Origin: Bog-473 sp963711065
GTDB lineage: Bacteria; Actinomycetota; Acidimicrobiia; Acidimicrobiales; RAAP-2
Reading direction: 5' to 3'
Length of the DNA: 64,000 nucleotides
NCBI GenBank assembly: GCA_963711065.1
Contig: CAVQCO010000002.1
Coordinates: 620,001 to 684,000, forward strand
The notes beneath the pieces were generated by a model, which worked only from the letters and a program-made list of their open reading frames with translations, searched no databases and was not told where the DNA came from. Shown piece after piece: positions 17,986 through 27,500 of the stretch. The position numbers were made by a program, and so were the translations under genes. How positions within the stretch are numbered: position 1 is the stretch's first letter; every line of letters starts with the position of its first letter.

Positions 17986-18715
17986 GGGCACCGTGCCCGG
18001 CCCGGGCGATCGGCTCTATTTCCGCCAGTTGCTCTCCGGCCGCGACTTCGCCCGAAGAGACCAGATGGCCCGCGGGATGGTCAACTTCGTCTATCTGATC
18101 GGCGACCGGGAGACGGGCGAGACGGTCATCGTCGACCCCGCCTACGCGGTGCAGGACCTGCTCGACATCATCGAGGCCGACGGGATGCGCCTGACCGGCG
18201 TGCTGGGCACGCACTACCACCCCGACCACGTCGGCGGGCAGATGGGCGGGTGGTCGGTCGAGGGGATCGGCACGCTCCTCGAGAGGGTGCAGGTGCCGAT
18301 CCACGTCCAGGCGGACGAGGCGCCCTGGGTCGAGCGCACCACCGGGGTAGGCGGGGGCGACCTCGTCGGGCACCACAGCGGCGACGTGCTCCAGGTCGGC
18401 TCGGTCGGGATCGAGCTGATCCACACGCCCGGCCACACGCCGGGCAGCCAGTGCTTCCTCGTCGACGGGAAGCTCGTGGCGGGCGACACGCTCTTCCTCG
18501 AGGGGTGCGGGCGGACGGACCTCCCCGGTGCCGACCCGCTCGCCATGTACGAGTCGATCCACACGCGGCTCGCCCGCATCCCCGACGACGCCATCCTGTT
18601 CCCCGGCCACCTCTACTCGGCCGAGCCCTCCCAGAGCATGGGGGAGACCAGGCGGTGGAACTACGTGTTCCGGCCGCGCTCCGCCGACGAGTGGATGACC
18701 ATGTTCGGCCAGTGA
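17978..18715 (+). CDS. Metallo-beta-lactamase-fold hydrolase
   Basis: 245 residues. The zinc-binding motif GTHYHPDHVGG (H79, H81, D83, H84) is followed by IHTPGHTPGSQ, LVAGDTLF and LFPGHLY, giving the full set of ligands for a dinuclear site. This is the glyoxalase II/persulfide-dioxygenase-like branch of the fold; the substrate cannot be named from sequence. FVYLIGDRETGETVIVDPA is the typical opening strand pair. It overlaps xseB by eight bases and the following flavoprotein by four (GTGA), so it is one transcription unit with both. Confidence 0.88.
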   Translation: MSEGTVPGPGDRLYFRQLLSGRDFARRDQMARGMVNFVYLIGDRETGETVIVDPAYAVQDLLDIIEADGMRLTGVLGTHYHPDHVGGQMGGWSVEGIGTLLERVQVPIHVQADEAPWVERTTGVGGGDLVGHHSGDVLQVGSVGIELIHTPGHTPGSQCFLVDGKLVAGDTLFLEGCGRTDLPGADPLAMYESIHTRLARIPDDAILFPGHLYSAEPSQSMGETRRWNYVFRPRSADEWMTMFGQ

Positions 18716-19962
18716 CGGTTGCGGAGCCGCTGACCGAGGACAGCACCGTCGTCGTGGTCGGCGCGTCACTGGCGGGATGGCGCGCGGTCGAGACGCTGCG
18801 TGCCGAGGGCTTCGAGGGCGCGCTCACGCTCGTCGGCGAGGAGCAACACCTTCCCTACGACCGACCGCCGCTGTCCAAACAGGTGCTGGCCGGGACGTGG
18901 CCGCCCGAGAGGGCGGTGCTGGCGGACAGGCGACGTTCCAGTGAGCTGCGTGTGCACGAGGTGCTCGGTCGCCGGGCCGTGCGGCTCGACGTCGAGGGGC
19001 GCAAGGTCGAGCTCCAGGACGGGACCGTGCTCAATGGTGACGGGCTGGTCATCACCACTGGTGCCGTCCCACGCCGGCTCCCCGGGACAGAGGAGCTCGG
19101 TCCGGAGGACGGCCTGTTCACGTTGCGCACCCTCGACGACGCGGTCGGCCTGCGGGCCGCCGTGACGGCGGCCGACGCGCCCGCTCGCGTGGTCGTCATC
19201 GGGGCGGGGTTCATCGGGGCCGAAGTCGCGTCGACCTGCGCGGGGTTGGGCGCCCGGGTGACCGTGCTCGAAGTGCTCGACATCCCGTTGCGCAACGTCC
19301 TCGGTCCCCTGCTCGGGTCGCACTGCGCGTCGCTGCACGAGGCCAACGGCGTGGACCTGCGCACCGGGGCGGCGGTGCGCGGCATCCACCGGGGCGAGAG
19401 CGCTGCGTTGGTGGTCGAGCTGGGAGAGGGCGAGCCGGTGCCGGCCGACGTCGTGGTCGTGGGCATCGGCGTCGCGCCCTCGACCGACTGGCTCGCCGAC
19501 TCGGGCCTCGAGTTGGAGAACGGGGTCGTCTGTGACGACCGGCTCTATGCCGCCGCCGGCGTCGTGGCCGCGGGGGACGTCGCCCGCTGGCAGTGGCGAC
19601 ACGACGGGGGCGAGGAGCTGATCCGGATAGAGCACTGGCAGGTGGCGGCGGAGGCGGGTGTCGCCGCGGCGCGCAGCCTGCTGGCGGGACGGGCCGACGC
19701 GCCCCCCTTCGTGCCGATCCCGTATTTCTGGTCGGACCAGTTCGGCATCCGCTTCCAGGTGCTGGGCAACCCGGGCGGGGACGACGACGTGGAGGTCGTC
19801 GAGGGATCGCTGAGCGAGGGAAAGTTCGTCGCGCTGTTCGGCCGGGCGGGGCGCCTGCGCGCGGTGATGGCGATCGGCAAGCCCCGCCAGCTGATGGGCT
19901 TCCGACCGCTCCTCCAGTCGGGGTGCAGCTGGGACGAGGCACTGGCGCACGGCCGGTCGTAG
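18712..19962 (+). CDS. NAD(P)/FAD-dependent ferredoxin-reductase-like enzyme
   Basis: 416 residues from GTG 18712, whose GTGA overlaps the stop of the hydrolase gene. Features in order: an FAD-binding fold VVVVGASLAGWRAVETLR (about 13-30); YDRPPLSKQVLAG, characteristic of BphA4/rubredoxin-reductase-type enzymes; an NAD(P)-binding fold VVVIGAGFIGAEVAS (about 161-175); PSTDWLADSGLEL; a second FAD contact AAGDVARW; and a C-terminal reductase domain with PIPYFWSDQFGIRFQVLG. It probably passes electrons from NAD(P)H to a ferredoxin or oxygenase; no partner is adjacent. Stop at 19960-19962. Confidence 0.9.
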   Translation: MTVAEPLTEDSTVVVVGASLAGWRAVETLRAEGFEGALTLVGEEQHLPYDRPPLSKQVLAGTWPPERAVLADRRRSSELRVHEVLGRRAVRLDVEGRKVELQDGTVLNGDGLVITTGAVPRRLPGTEELGPEDGLFTLRTLDDAVGLRAAVTAADAPARVVVIGAGFIGAEVASTCAGLGARVTVLEVLDIPLRNVLGPLLGSHCASLHEANGVDLRTGAAVRGIHRGESAALVVELGEGEPVPADVVVVGIGVAPSTDWLADSGLELENGVVCDDRLYAAAGVVAAGDVARWQWRHDGGEELIRIEHWQVAAEAGVAAARSLLAGRADAPPFVPIPYFWSDQFGIRFQVLGNPGGDDDVEVVEGSLSEGKFVALFGRAGRLRAVMAIGKPRQLMGFRPLLQSGCSWDEALAHGRS

Positions 19963-20064
19963 CGGCCGGCCGCGGCGATCGACCGCCCCGACGGCTCCCC
20001 GTCCCGGAGGCGTCGCGCGGTGACCCGGTTGTGTGTCGCGCGGTCGCCCGCAGAGCCGATTCAG

Positions 20065-20106
20065 GTGTTAACACCAGAACGTCAGACCGTTAACACCACC
20101 GTGCGC
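20065..20106 (+). repeat. GTTAACAC element, right copy
   Basis: Begins GTGTTAACACCAGAAC, with a second GTTAACACCAC and a terminal GTGCGC. It is an inverted counterpart of 15255-15294, 4.8 kb away. The two copies bracket rnpB, xseAB, the hydrolase and the flavoprotein. Confidence 0.6.
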
Positions 20107-20378
20107 AGGGGCTTCTCACGAGCGCCGGCCTCGACGCGTCGGTGCTCCGCTGGAGTCGGCGGGCCCATCCGGGCGTTCGTGTGCAGGGTTCGCTCGAGCA
20201 CCGGTTGTCCAGAATGCGCCGAACGGCTCTACCGCGTCGCTCGTGCCGGGAGTTAGCTAGCGACATCGGTCGTTGCGCGGGGGCGATTGTCGGCCTCCGC
20301 GGCCGGCGACAGCACCCGGAGCCGCGGCTGAAAATGCGGCCGCAAAGTGTCGGAACGGACGTCGAATTGCTTGAGGGC

Positions 20379-20424
20379 AATTGTCGTTCCGTTGTCGGAA
20401 TGGCGCGACACGCATGCTTACAAT
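20379..20424 (+). promoter_or_regulatory. Candidate promoter shared with the 24.4-kb gene
   Basis: AATTGTCGTTCCGTTGT (20379-20395) is followed by TACAATCG (-10-like TACAAT at 20419-20424). The next surface gene has AATTGTGGTTTTGTTGT and TACAATCG at 24445-24478. The gap between the two blocks is 12 bp longer here, close to one helical turn. Confidence 0.45.
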
Positions 20425-20617
20425 CGGCGAGTCGGCAGCTGCACCGCCCACCGAAGGAGCACGGTGGGCGGGCCGGCACGACTTGGCGAAACAGAACGAG
20501 AGTGCGCCCCCGGGGTCACCGTGTCATTGCAGCGGCGAGCGTCGTCGCGATTCGTGCGGATGCCCCACGGTGTTCGCATCTCACCCTTGATTGGCGACGA
20601 CGAAGGGAACAGGCGGT

Positions 20618-23600
20618 ATGCGACGAGTGGCTCGGCTGAATCGGAATTCTGTACGTCGAGGGTCGCGCCGGCCGCCTCGTGTGCGCAGCGCCATCAGCGG
20701 CGGCTTGGCCGCCGCCATCTCCGTCGTGGGGCTCGTCGCGTTCGCCACGCCGGCCTTTGCGGCGCCCACCGCAGCGCCGGGCGACAGCATCACGTCCACC
20801 GCCTCGTGCATCACTCCGCTCGGCAGCGGCATGCAGGTCAAATGGACCATCGCCAACGACGTCGACGCCTCCGAGACGGGGTCGGTCACCTCGCTCACCG
20901 GCGGCCTCGGTTCGCTGAGCTCGTCCAGCTATGCCATCGCGGCATCATCCTGGCGGGCCACGCAGGTATCCACACTGGTCCAGACCCTGCCCGCCGGCGC
21001 GACGGGGATCGTCAGCCTCGGCGCGTCGAGCACGTGGTCGAACGGTCTGTCGCTCGCCGACGCCGGCACCTTCAACCCCTCGACGCTGAATTGCGCCGCG
21101 CCCGCACCACCGCCGGCAGCTGCACCCGCAGCACCGCCGGCAGCTGCACCCGCAGCACCGCCGGCAGCTGCACCCGCACCACCGCCGGCAGCTGCACCCG
21201 CACCACCGCCGGCAGCTGCACCCGCACCCGTGTCCGCAGCCGTGCAGACGATCGCCGGCCACATCTACCTGTGCACCGACGGCCACCCGACCGCGACCGA
21301 AGTGACCGGTGGGACGCTGGCGGCGGGTGGGACCGGGCTCACCGCGGTGGCACCGGGGCCCAACCCGCTCGCGCCGTCCGACGTGACCGCGGGGACCTAC
21401 GCAGTCACGGCCACCAGCCCGCGGGGCTTCCAACTCGTCGCCTGCGGCGGCGCGTCGGCGCCGAACGCTGCGGGCACCTCGGCGACCGAATCGGTGACCG
21501 TGCCGAAGTCGGGCACCGGCGTCGGCCTCTTCTACGTGAGCGCGTCGTCGTCCACCGGCATCGACCAGTCGGGCGGCACCAACCCCGCCTCCTCCTCGAC
21601 CTCGACACCGACGCCGCCGGCGTCCTCCTCCTCTTCCTCCGCCTCCTCGCCCTCGGGCACACCGGTCACCGGCAGCACGGCAGGGACAGCGTCGCCCGAT
21701 CCGCTCGGCGTCACCGGCTCGCAGGGGTTGACCGGCATCTCGTGCCCGGAGACGGTCGGGGCCCTCTGGAATTCGGGGTGCCAGCAGAATCCGGGCATCG
21801 CGCTGAAGAAGTCGGCCAGCGTCGGCTCGTTCTCGGCCCCCGGCACCCGGATCACCTACTTCTACAAGGTGACCAACACCGGCAACGTGACGCTGGACCC
21901 GGTCACGGTGACCGACCCCATGGTGGGCCTCTCGGCCATCGCGTGCCCGCACTCGTCGCTGGCGCCCAGCGCCACCGAGACCTGCACCGCCACCTACACG
22001 ACCACCCAGGCCGACGTGGACCGCGGCGTCCTGCGCAACACGGGCACGGCCCACGGCACCCCGCCCCAGGGCCCCGACGTCACGGCCACGGCGTCGCTGT
22101 GCATCCCGGCCTGCCAGTCCCCGTCCATCGCGCTCAAGAAGACGGCCAGCGTCGGCTCGTTCTCGGCCCCCGGCACGCTGATCACCTACTTCTACAAGGT
22201 GACCAACACCGGCAACGTGACGCTGGACCCCGTGACGGTGACCGACCCCATGGTGGGCTTGTCCGCCATCTCGTGCCCTGAGACCTCGCTGGCGCCCAGC
22301 GCCAGTGAGACCTGCACGGCCACCTACACGACGACCCAGGCCGACGTGGACCGCGGCGTCCTGCGCAACACGGGCACCGCCCACGGCACCCCGCCCAAGG
22401 GGCCCGACGTCACGGCCACGTCGTCGCTGTGCATCCCGGCCTGCCAACACCCGGCCATCAAGCTCAAGAAGACGGCCAGCGTCGGCTCGTTCTCGGCCCC
22501 CGGCACGCTGATCACCTATTCCTACAAGGTGACCAACACCGGCAACGTGACCTTGGACCCCGTGACGGTGACCGACCCCATGGTGGGCTTGTCCGCCATC
22601 TCGTGCCCTGAGACCTCGCTGGCGCCCGCAGCCAGTGAGACCTGCACGGCCACCTACACGACGACCCAGGCCGACGTGGACCGCGGCGTCCTGCGCAACA
22701 CGGGCACCGCCCACGGCACCCCGCCCAAGGGGCCCGTCGTCACGGCCATGTCATCGGTGTGCATCCCGGCCCAGCAGAGTCCGGCCATCACGATCAAGAA
22801 GACGGCCAGCGTCAGCAGCTTCTCGGCCCCCGGCACGCTGATCACCTACTCCTACCTGGTCACCAACACCGGCAACGTGACGCTGGACCCGGTGACGGTG
22901 ACCGACCCCATGGTGGGTCTCTCGGCCCTCTCGTGCCCCGACAGCTCGCTGGCGCCCGCCGCGAACGAGACCTGCACGGCCACCTACACGACGACCCAGG
23001 CCGACGTGGACAACGGCTCCATCTGCAACACGGGCACCGCGACGGGCACCCCACCCCAGGGCCAGGGCGTGACCGACCAGTCGTCGCTGTGCGTCCCCGC
23101 AGAGCAGAGCCCGTCGATCTCGGTGGTGAAGACGGCAGACGTGCCCACGGTGAGCGTGGTCGGCCAGGTGGTGACCTATTCCTTCCTGATCACGAACACC
23201 GGGAACGTCACGCTGCACGACGTCGATCTCACCGACGCGCAGGTGGCTCCGTCGCTCGACTCGAGTCTCGGGCCGATCACCTGCACGACGGGAACCAACG
23301 GGTCGATCACCCTGGCTCCGCAGGCGACGGACACGTGCTCCGCGACCTACACCGTGACCCAAGCCGACCTGACCAACGGCTCCATCAAGGACACGGCCAC
23401 GGTCACCGGTCAACCGCCGAGCGGGCCCCCGGTGACGGGCGTGTCGAGCCTGTCCCTGACGGTGACGAGCGTCGGCGTCGTCAAGGCGGCCGGCCCGAGC
23501 GGCGGCGTGGTCGCCGGTTCGACCACCCCGATCGTCTACACGCTCACGGTCACCAACACCGGCACCGCGACCACGACGGCACCGATCGTGGTCACCGACG

Positions 23601-24097
23601 CGGCCCCGACGGGCACCTCGTTGATCTCGAGCTCGCCGATGTGCCTCACGGGCGGACCGCCTGCCTGCACGGTCGCCGTCAGCAGTTCCGGGACGATCAC
23701 CTGGACCATTCCTGCCGGCGTGGCGCCCGGTGCGTCCTACACGCTCACGTACTCGGTGACGGCCAATTCGAACGCGCCGAACCCCGTGACGAACACGGCG
23801 ACGTGGAGCGGTCCGAGCTGCGGCCCGCCGACCGCCACGACCACGACGTGCACGACCAACACGGTCAAGACGCCGATCACGTACCCGCCGACCGAGACGA
23901 AGACCGCGACGTTCACGCCGCCGGCACCGGCTCCACCGGCCCCGGCACCGGCGCCAGCACCGACGCCGGTCATCGCCTTCACGGGCGCGCTCTTGTCCCA
24001 GGAATGGATGATCGGGATGTCGGCGCTCGCGCTCGGCGCGGGATTGGTGGTCATGGCACGGTGGCGCCGGCGCAGCCCGAAGCACACCCGGCCGTAG
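20618..24097 (+). CDS. Cell-wall-anchored DUF11-repeat surface protein
   Basis: 1159 residues from ATG 20618; the shared AGGCGGTATGCGA context with the next gene supports this start over TTG 20591. Layout: a signal peptide (basic RRVARLNRNSVRRGSRR, then a hydrophobic core ending ATPAFA); a short domain also seen in the next gene; a Pro/Ala linker (21100-21240); a SpaA/carboxypeptidase-like region (AGHIYLCTDG, VPKSGTGVGLFYVS); a Ser-rich linker; four 110-residue DUF11 units (TNTGNVTLDPVTVTDPMVG); and two more diverged DUF11-like domains. The C-terminal signal is IAFTGALLSQEW, a hydrophobic helix and RWRRRSPKH. That looks like an LPXTG-type sorting signal with the variant motif IAFTG. No sortase gene is in the window. 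It is probably an adhesin or cell-wall stalk. Confidence 0.85.
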   Translation: MRRVARLNRNSVRRGSRRPPRVRSAISGGLAAAISVVGLVAFATPAFAAPTAAPGDSITSTASCITPLGSGMQVKWTIANDVDASETGSVTSLTGGLGSLSSSSYAIAASSWRATQVSTLVQTLPAGATGIVSLGASSTWSNGLSLADAGTFNPSTLNCAAPAPPPAAAPAAPPAAAPAAPPAAAPAPPPAAAPAPPPAAAPAPVSAAVQTIAGHIYLCTDGHPTATEVTGGTLAAGGTGLTAVAPGPNPLAPSDVTAGTYAVTATSPRGFQLVACGGASAPNAAGTSATESVTVPKSGTGVGLFYVSASSSTGIDQSGGTNPASSSTSTPTPPASSSSSSASSPSGTPVTGSTAGTASPDPLGVTGSQGLTGISCPETVGALWNSGCQQNPGIALKKSASVGSFSAPGTRITYFYKVTNTGNVTLDPVTVTDPMVGLSAIACPHSSLAPSATETCTATYTTTQADVDRGVLRNTGTAHGTPPQGPDVTATASLCIPACQSPSIALKKTASVGSFSAPGTLITYFYKVTNTGNVTLDPVTVTDPMVGLSAISCPETSLAPSASETCTATYTTTQADVDRGVLRNTGTAHGTPPKGPDVTATSSLCIPACQHPAIKLKKTASVGSFSAPGTLITYSYKVTNTGNVTLDPVTVTDPMVGLSAISCPETSLAPAASETCTATYTTTQADVDRGVLRNTGTAHGTPPKGPVVTAMSSVCIPAQQSPAITIKKTASVSSFSAPGTLITYSYLVTNTGNVTLDPVTVTDPMVGLSALSCPDSSLAPAANETCTATYTTTQADVDNGSICNTGTATGTPPQGQGVTDQSSLCVPAEQSPSISVVKTADVPTVSVVGQVVTYSFLITNTGNVTLHDVDLTDAQVAPSLDSSLGPITCTTGTNGSITLAPQATDTCSATYTVTQADLTNGSIKDTATVTGQPPSGPPVTGVSSLSLTVTSVGVVKAAGPSGGVVAGSTTPIVYTLTVTNTGTATTTAPIVVTDAAPTGTSLISSSPMCLTGGPPACTVAVSSSGTITWTIPAGVAPGASYTLTYSVTANSNAPNPVTNTATWSGPSCGPPTATTTTCTTNTVKTPITYPPTETKTATFTPPAPAPPAPAPAPAPTPVIAFTGALLSQEWMIGMSALALGAGLVVMARWRRRSPKHTRP
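21791..23110 (+). repeat. Four exact-length 330-bp DUF11 repeats
   Basis: Units begin at 21791, 22121, 22451 and 22781, each exactly 330 bp (110 residues). Units 1-3 are nearly identical; unit 4 is slightly diverged. A fifth, more distant unit begins at 23111. The even length keeps the frame under unequal crossing-over. Confidence 0.9.
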
Positions 24098-24558
24098 ACC
24101 CTCGGGAGCCGCTCCTCCGGGGAGACGCGCCGCTCGGACTGCAGCGGGAGCGAGCTCCCTTCGGCGGCGCACTGCCGTCCGCGGTGGAGGGCGGAAGGAG
24201 CCCGCGCGATCGGCCTCGGCGAGCCGGCGTCGCGCTGGGGGGGCCGAAGGCCTCAAATAGGGTCGAAGGCCGCAAATAGGGCCGAACAGCCCATGCGAAG
24301 TGGAGCCGATCAGCCCTTACGACGGCTCACGCCCCCGGGTTACCTTGCCAGGGCCAGGACGAATGCAGACACCGGCAGGGTTCACACGGCTTCGGCCGCC
24401 ACGGGGCGCCGCATATCGGCATAACCCGGGGTGAGCTTGAGCGTAATTGTGGTTTTGTTGTGTCTTGATGTCTACAATCGCAAACTGGCGGGGCTCCACC
24501 CCTCGAGGCGGTCCCGATTGGCGTCCGAGTTTGGCGATTTACGGAAGGAAGAGGCGGT
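24098..24558. other. Intergenic region with short repeats and promoter
   Basis: About 460 bp. Two 19-bp units of the type GGGYCGAAGGCCKCAAATA lie at 24241-24259 and 24260-24278, followed by the start of a third (GGGCCGAA). A promoter-like AATTGTGGTTTTGTTGT (24445) and TACAATCG (24473) precede the next gene by about 80 bp. No gene is seen. Confidence 0.5.
24445..24478 (+). promoter_or_regulatory. Candidate promoter of Ig-repeat surface gene
   Basis: AATTGTGGTTTTGTTGT (24445-24461) and a -10-like TACAAT (24473-24478) about 80 bp before ATG 24559. Both blocks recur before the gene at 20618. Confidence 0.45.
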
Positions 24559-27500
24559 ATGCGACCCCCAAGGTTGAATAGGAAGTCTGCACGTCGTGAC
24601 GCACGGGCGGGGCACCAGCCCCGCAAGCTGCGCGCGGTCCTTCAGGGCGGACTCGCCTCGGTGCTGGCCATTGCGGGGCTCGTGGTGTTCGCCACCGAGG
24701 CCTCGGCTCACAACAACTACTTCGAGTCCGTGACCGGGGCGTGCAACAGTGCGCCCGGCACCGGGGCCACGCTCACCTGGACCCTCTACAACGACTGGAA
24801 CCAGGCCGAGACGGGCACCTTCTCGACGGCGCTGGGGACCCTCAGCACCACCGCCCTCTCCATCGCGGCGTCCCCGACGACGAGCGCAACGCCGCCCGCC
24901 GCCGCACACCAGACCTTCACCCAGACGCTGTCCGCCGCGCAGTTGGCGTCGCTCTCGCCCAGCTCGACGATCAGCGTGAGCTGGACCGCCAAGTGGACCG
25001 ACGGGACGACCGTGAGCGGGACCCTGTCGACCACGCTCTCCGCCCTCGATCTGCCGAACGGGTGCGTCCCGCCGAAGAAGACGCCGACCATCGCGACGTC
25101 GCTCGTGCCGCCAGGCAGCACGGCGGTCGGTCACAGCTGGAGCGACAGCGCCACGGTTACCGGCAGCGCTGGCGGCGCCGCCCCGGTGGGATCGGTCAAG
25201 TTCTACGTGTGCCAGGCGTCCGCCTCGTCCCCGTCGAGCGCCACCTGTGCCTCCGGCGGCTCCCTCGTGGGCACGGTGGCCAGCCCCTCGTCCTCGAGCG
25301 GGAGCGCCTCGACCTACAACCTGGCGCCCACGTCCTACACGCCACCGAGCGTCGGCACCTACTGCTTCTACACGACCTACACGCCGACGAGCAGTGAGTA
25401 CTACCTCGCGGCGTCGGGACCCGCCGAGTGCTTCGGCGTGACCCCGGCCTATCCCGGGATCATGACGACCCTCGTGACGCCCGGCAGCACGACGGTGGGC
25501 AACGCCTGGAGCGACTCGGCCACCGTCAACGGCGAATTCGGCGCCGGCACGCCCTTTGGCTCGGTCAAGTTCTACGTGTGCCAGGCATCGACGTCGCCCT
25601 CGTCCTCTTCGACGTGCGCCGACCCCACCGGCACCCTCGTGGGCACGGTGAGCAGCCCGTCCACGCACACGTCGGTCTCGGCGACCTACGACCTCGAGCC
25701 CACCACGTACACCCCGACCAGCGTCGGCACCTACTGCTTCTACACGCTGTACGCACCCACGAACACCAACTACTTCACCGTGTGGGGGCCCAGCGAGTGC
25801 TTCGGGGTCTACCCGGCCGGCACCAAGACGACGACCCACACCTCGGCCGACGTCATCGTGGTCGGCGGGACGGCCTTCGACACGGCAACCGTGACGGGCG
25901 ACAGCACGCACGGCGTCCCGACGGGCACCGTCACCTTCTACAGCTGCGCGGCAACGAGCTCGGCCGGCTGCACCGGCGGCTCCGAGATCCCCGGCACCTC
26001 GGGGACGCCGAATCCCGCTCCCCTCTCGGGCAGCGGCTCCTTCACGGCGACCGCGAGCTCCCCGACGATCACGCCCGGCGCGACGGGCACCTACTGCTTC
26101 GGGGCCGTGTTCAACCCCGACGGGACCAAGTACTCGACCTCCAGCGACAACATGAGCGGTGACGTCGTGACGGACGAGTGCTTCAGCGTCGGCCCGGCCA
26201 CCCCGACCATCGTGACGACCCTCGTGCCGCCGACGAGCCCCACGGTGGGCAACGCCTGGAGCGACTCGGCCACGGTCACGGGCAACACGACGGGCGGGAA
26301 CCCGCTCGGCTCGGTCACCTTCCACGTGTGCCAGGCGTCCTCGTCGGCTTCGTCGACCTCGACCTGTGACACCGGTGGCTCCGTGGTGGGCACGGTGTCG
26401 AGCCCCTCGTCCTCGAGCGGTGACGCCTCGACCTACAACCTGGCGCCCACCACCTACACGCCGCCGAACGTCGGCACGTACTGCTTCTACACGAGCTACA
26501 CGCCGGCCGAGGTGGACAACTACACCGCGGCGTCGGGACCCGCCGAGTGCTTCTCGGTCACCCCGGCCACCCCGACCATCGTGACGACCCTCGTGCCGCC
26601 GACGAGCCCCACGGTGGGCAACGCCTGGAGCGACTCGGCCACGGTCACGGGCAACACGACGGGCGGGAACCCGCTCGGCTCGGTCACCTTCCACGTGTGC
26701 CAGGCGTCCTCGTCGGCTTCGTCGACCTCGACCTGTGACACCGGTGGCTCCGTGGTGGGCACGGTGTCGAGCCCCTCGTCCTCGAGCGGTGACGCCTCGA
26801 CCTACAACCTGGCGCCCACCACCTACACGCCGCCGAACGTCGGCACGTACTGCTTCTACACGAGCTACACGCCGGCCGAGGTGGACAACTACACCGCGGC
26901 GTCGGGACCCGCCGAGTGCTTCTCGGTCACCCCGGCCACCCCGACCATCGTGACGACCCTCGTGCCGCCGACGAGCCCCACGGTGGGCAACGCCTGGAGC
27001 GACTCGGCCACGGTCACGGGCAACACGACGGGCGGGAACCCGCTCGGCTCGGTCACCTTCCACGTGTGCCAGGCGTCCTCGTCGGCTTCGTCGACCTCGA
27101 CCTGTGACACCGGTGGCTCCGTGGTGGGCACGGTGTCGAGCCCCTCGTCCTCGAGCGGTGACGCCTCGACCTACAACCTGGCGCCCACCACCTACACGCC
27201 GCCGAACGTCGGCACGTACTGCTTCTACACGAGCTACACGCCGGCCGAGGTGGACAACTACACCGCGGCGTCGGGACCCGCCGAGTGCTTCTCGGTCACC
27301 CCGGCGGACCCGCAGCTCTCGACGCAGCAGTCGGGGTCGCACACCGGTTCGGGCACGATCACCCTGGGTGGCTCGGTGACCGACACGGCGACGGTGGTGG
27401 GCAACGCCATCGGTGGGGCCCCGACCGGGACGGTCACCTTCACCCAGTGCGCAACCGGCTCCTCGCCCGCCGTGTGCCCGAGCGGCACTGCCGTGGGCTC

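Larger units (their letters stand above)
19963..20617. other. Intergenic region upstream of surface protein
   Basis: About 655 bp with no supported gene. It contains the right-hand GTTAACAC element (20065-20106) and the candidate promoter of the DUF11 protein (20379-20424), which leaves a 5' leader of roughly 190 nt. Confidence 0.5.

Noticed and set aside
20142..20617. Possible small genes between the flavoprotein and the DUF11 gene
   Set aside because: Open frames exist but lack ribosome sites, motifs and plausible composition; promoter-like sequence fits the region better.
21105..21230. Short tandem 24-bp units resembling a repeat array
   Set aside because: They lie in frame in a surface protein and encode a Pro/Ala linker; there are no unique spacers as in CRISPR.
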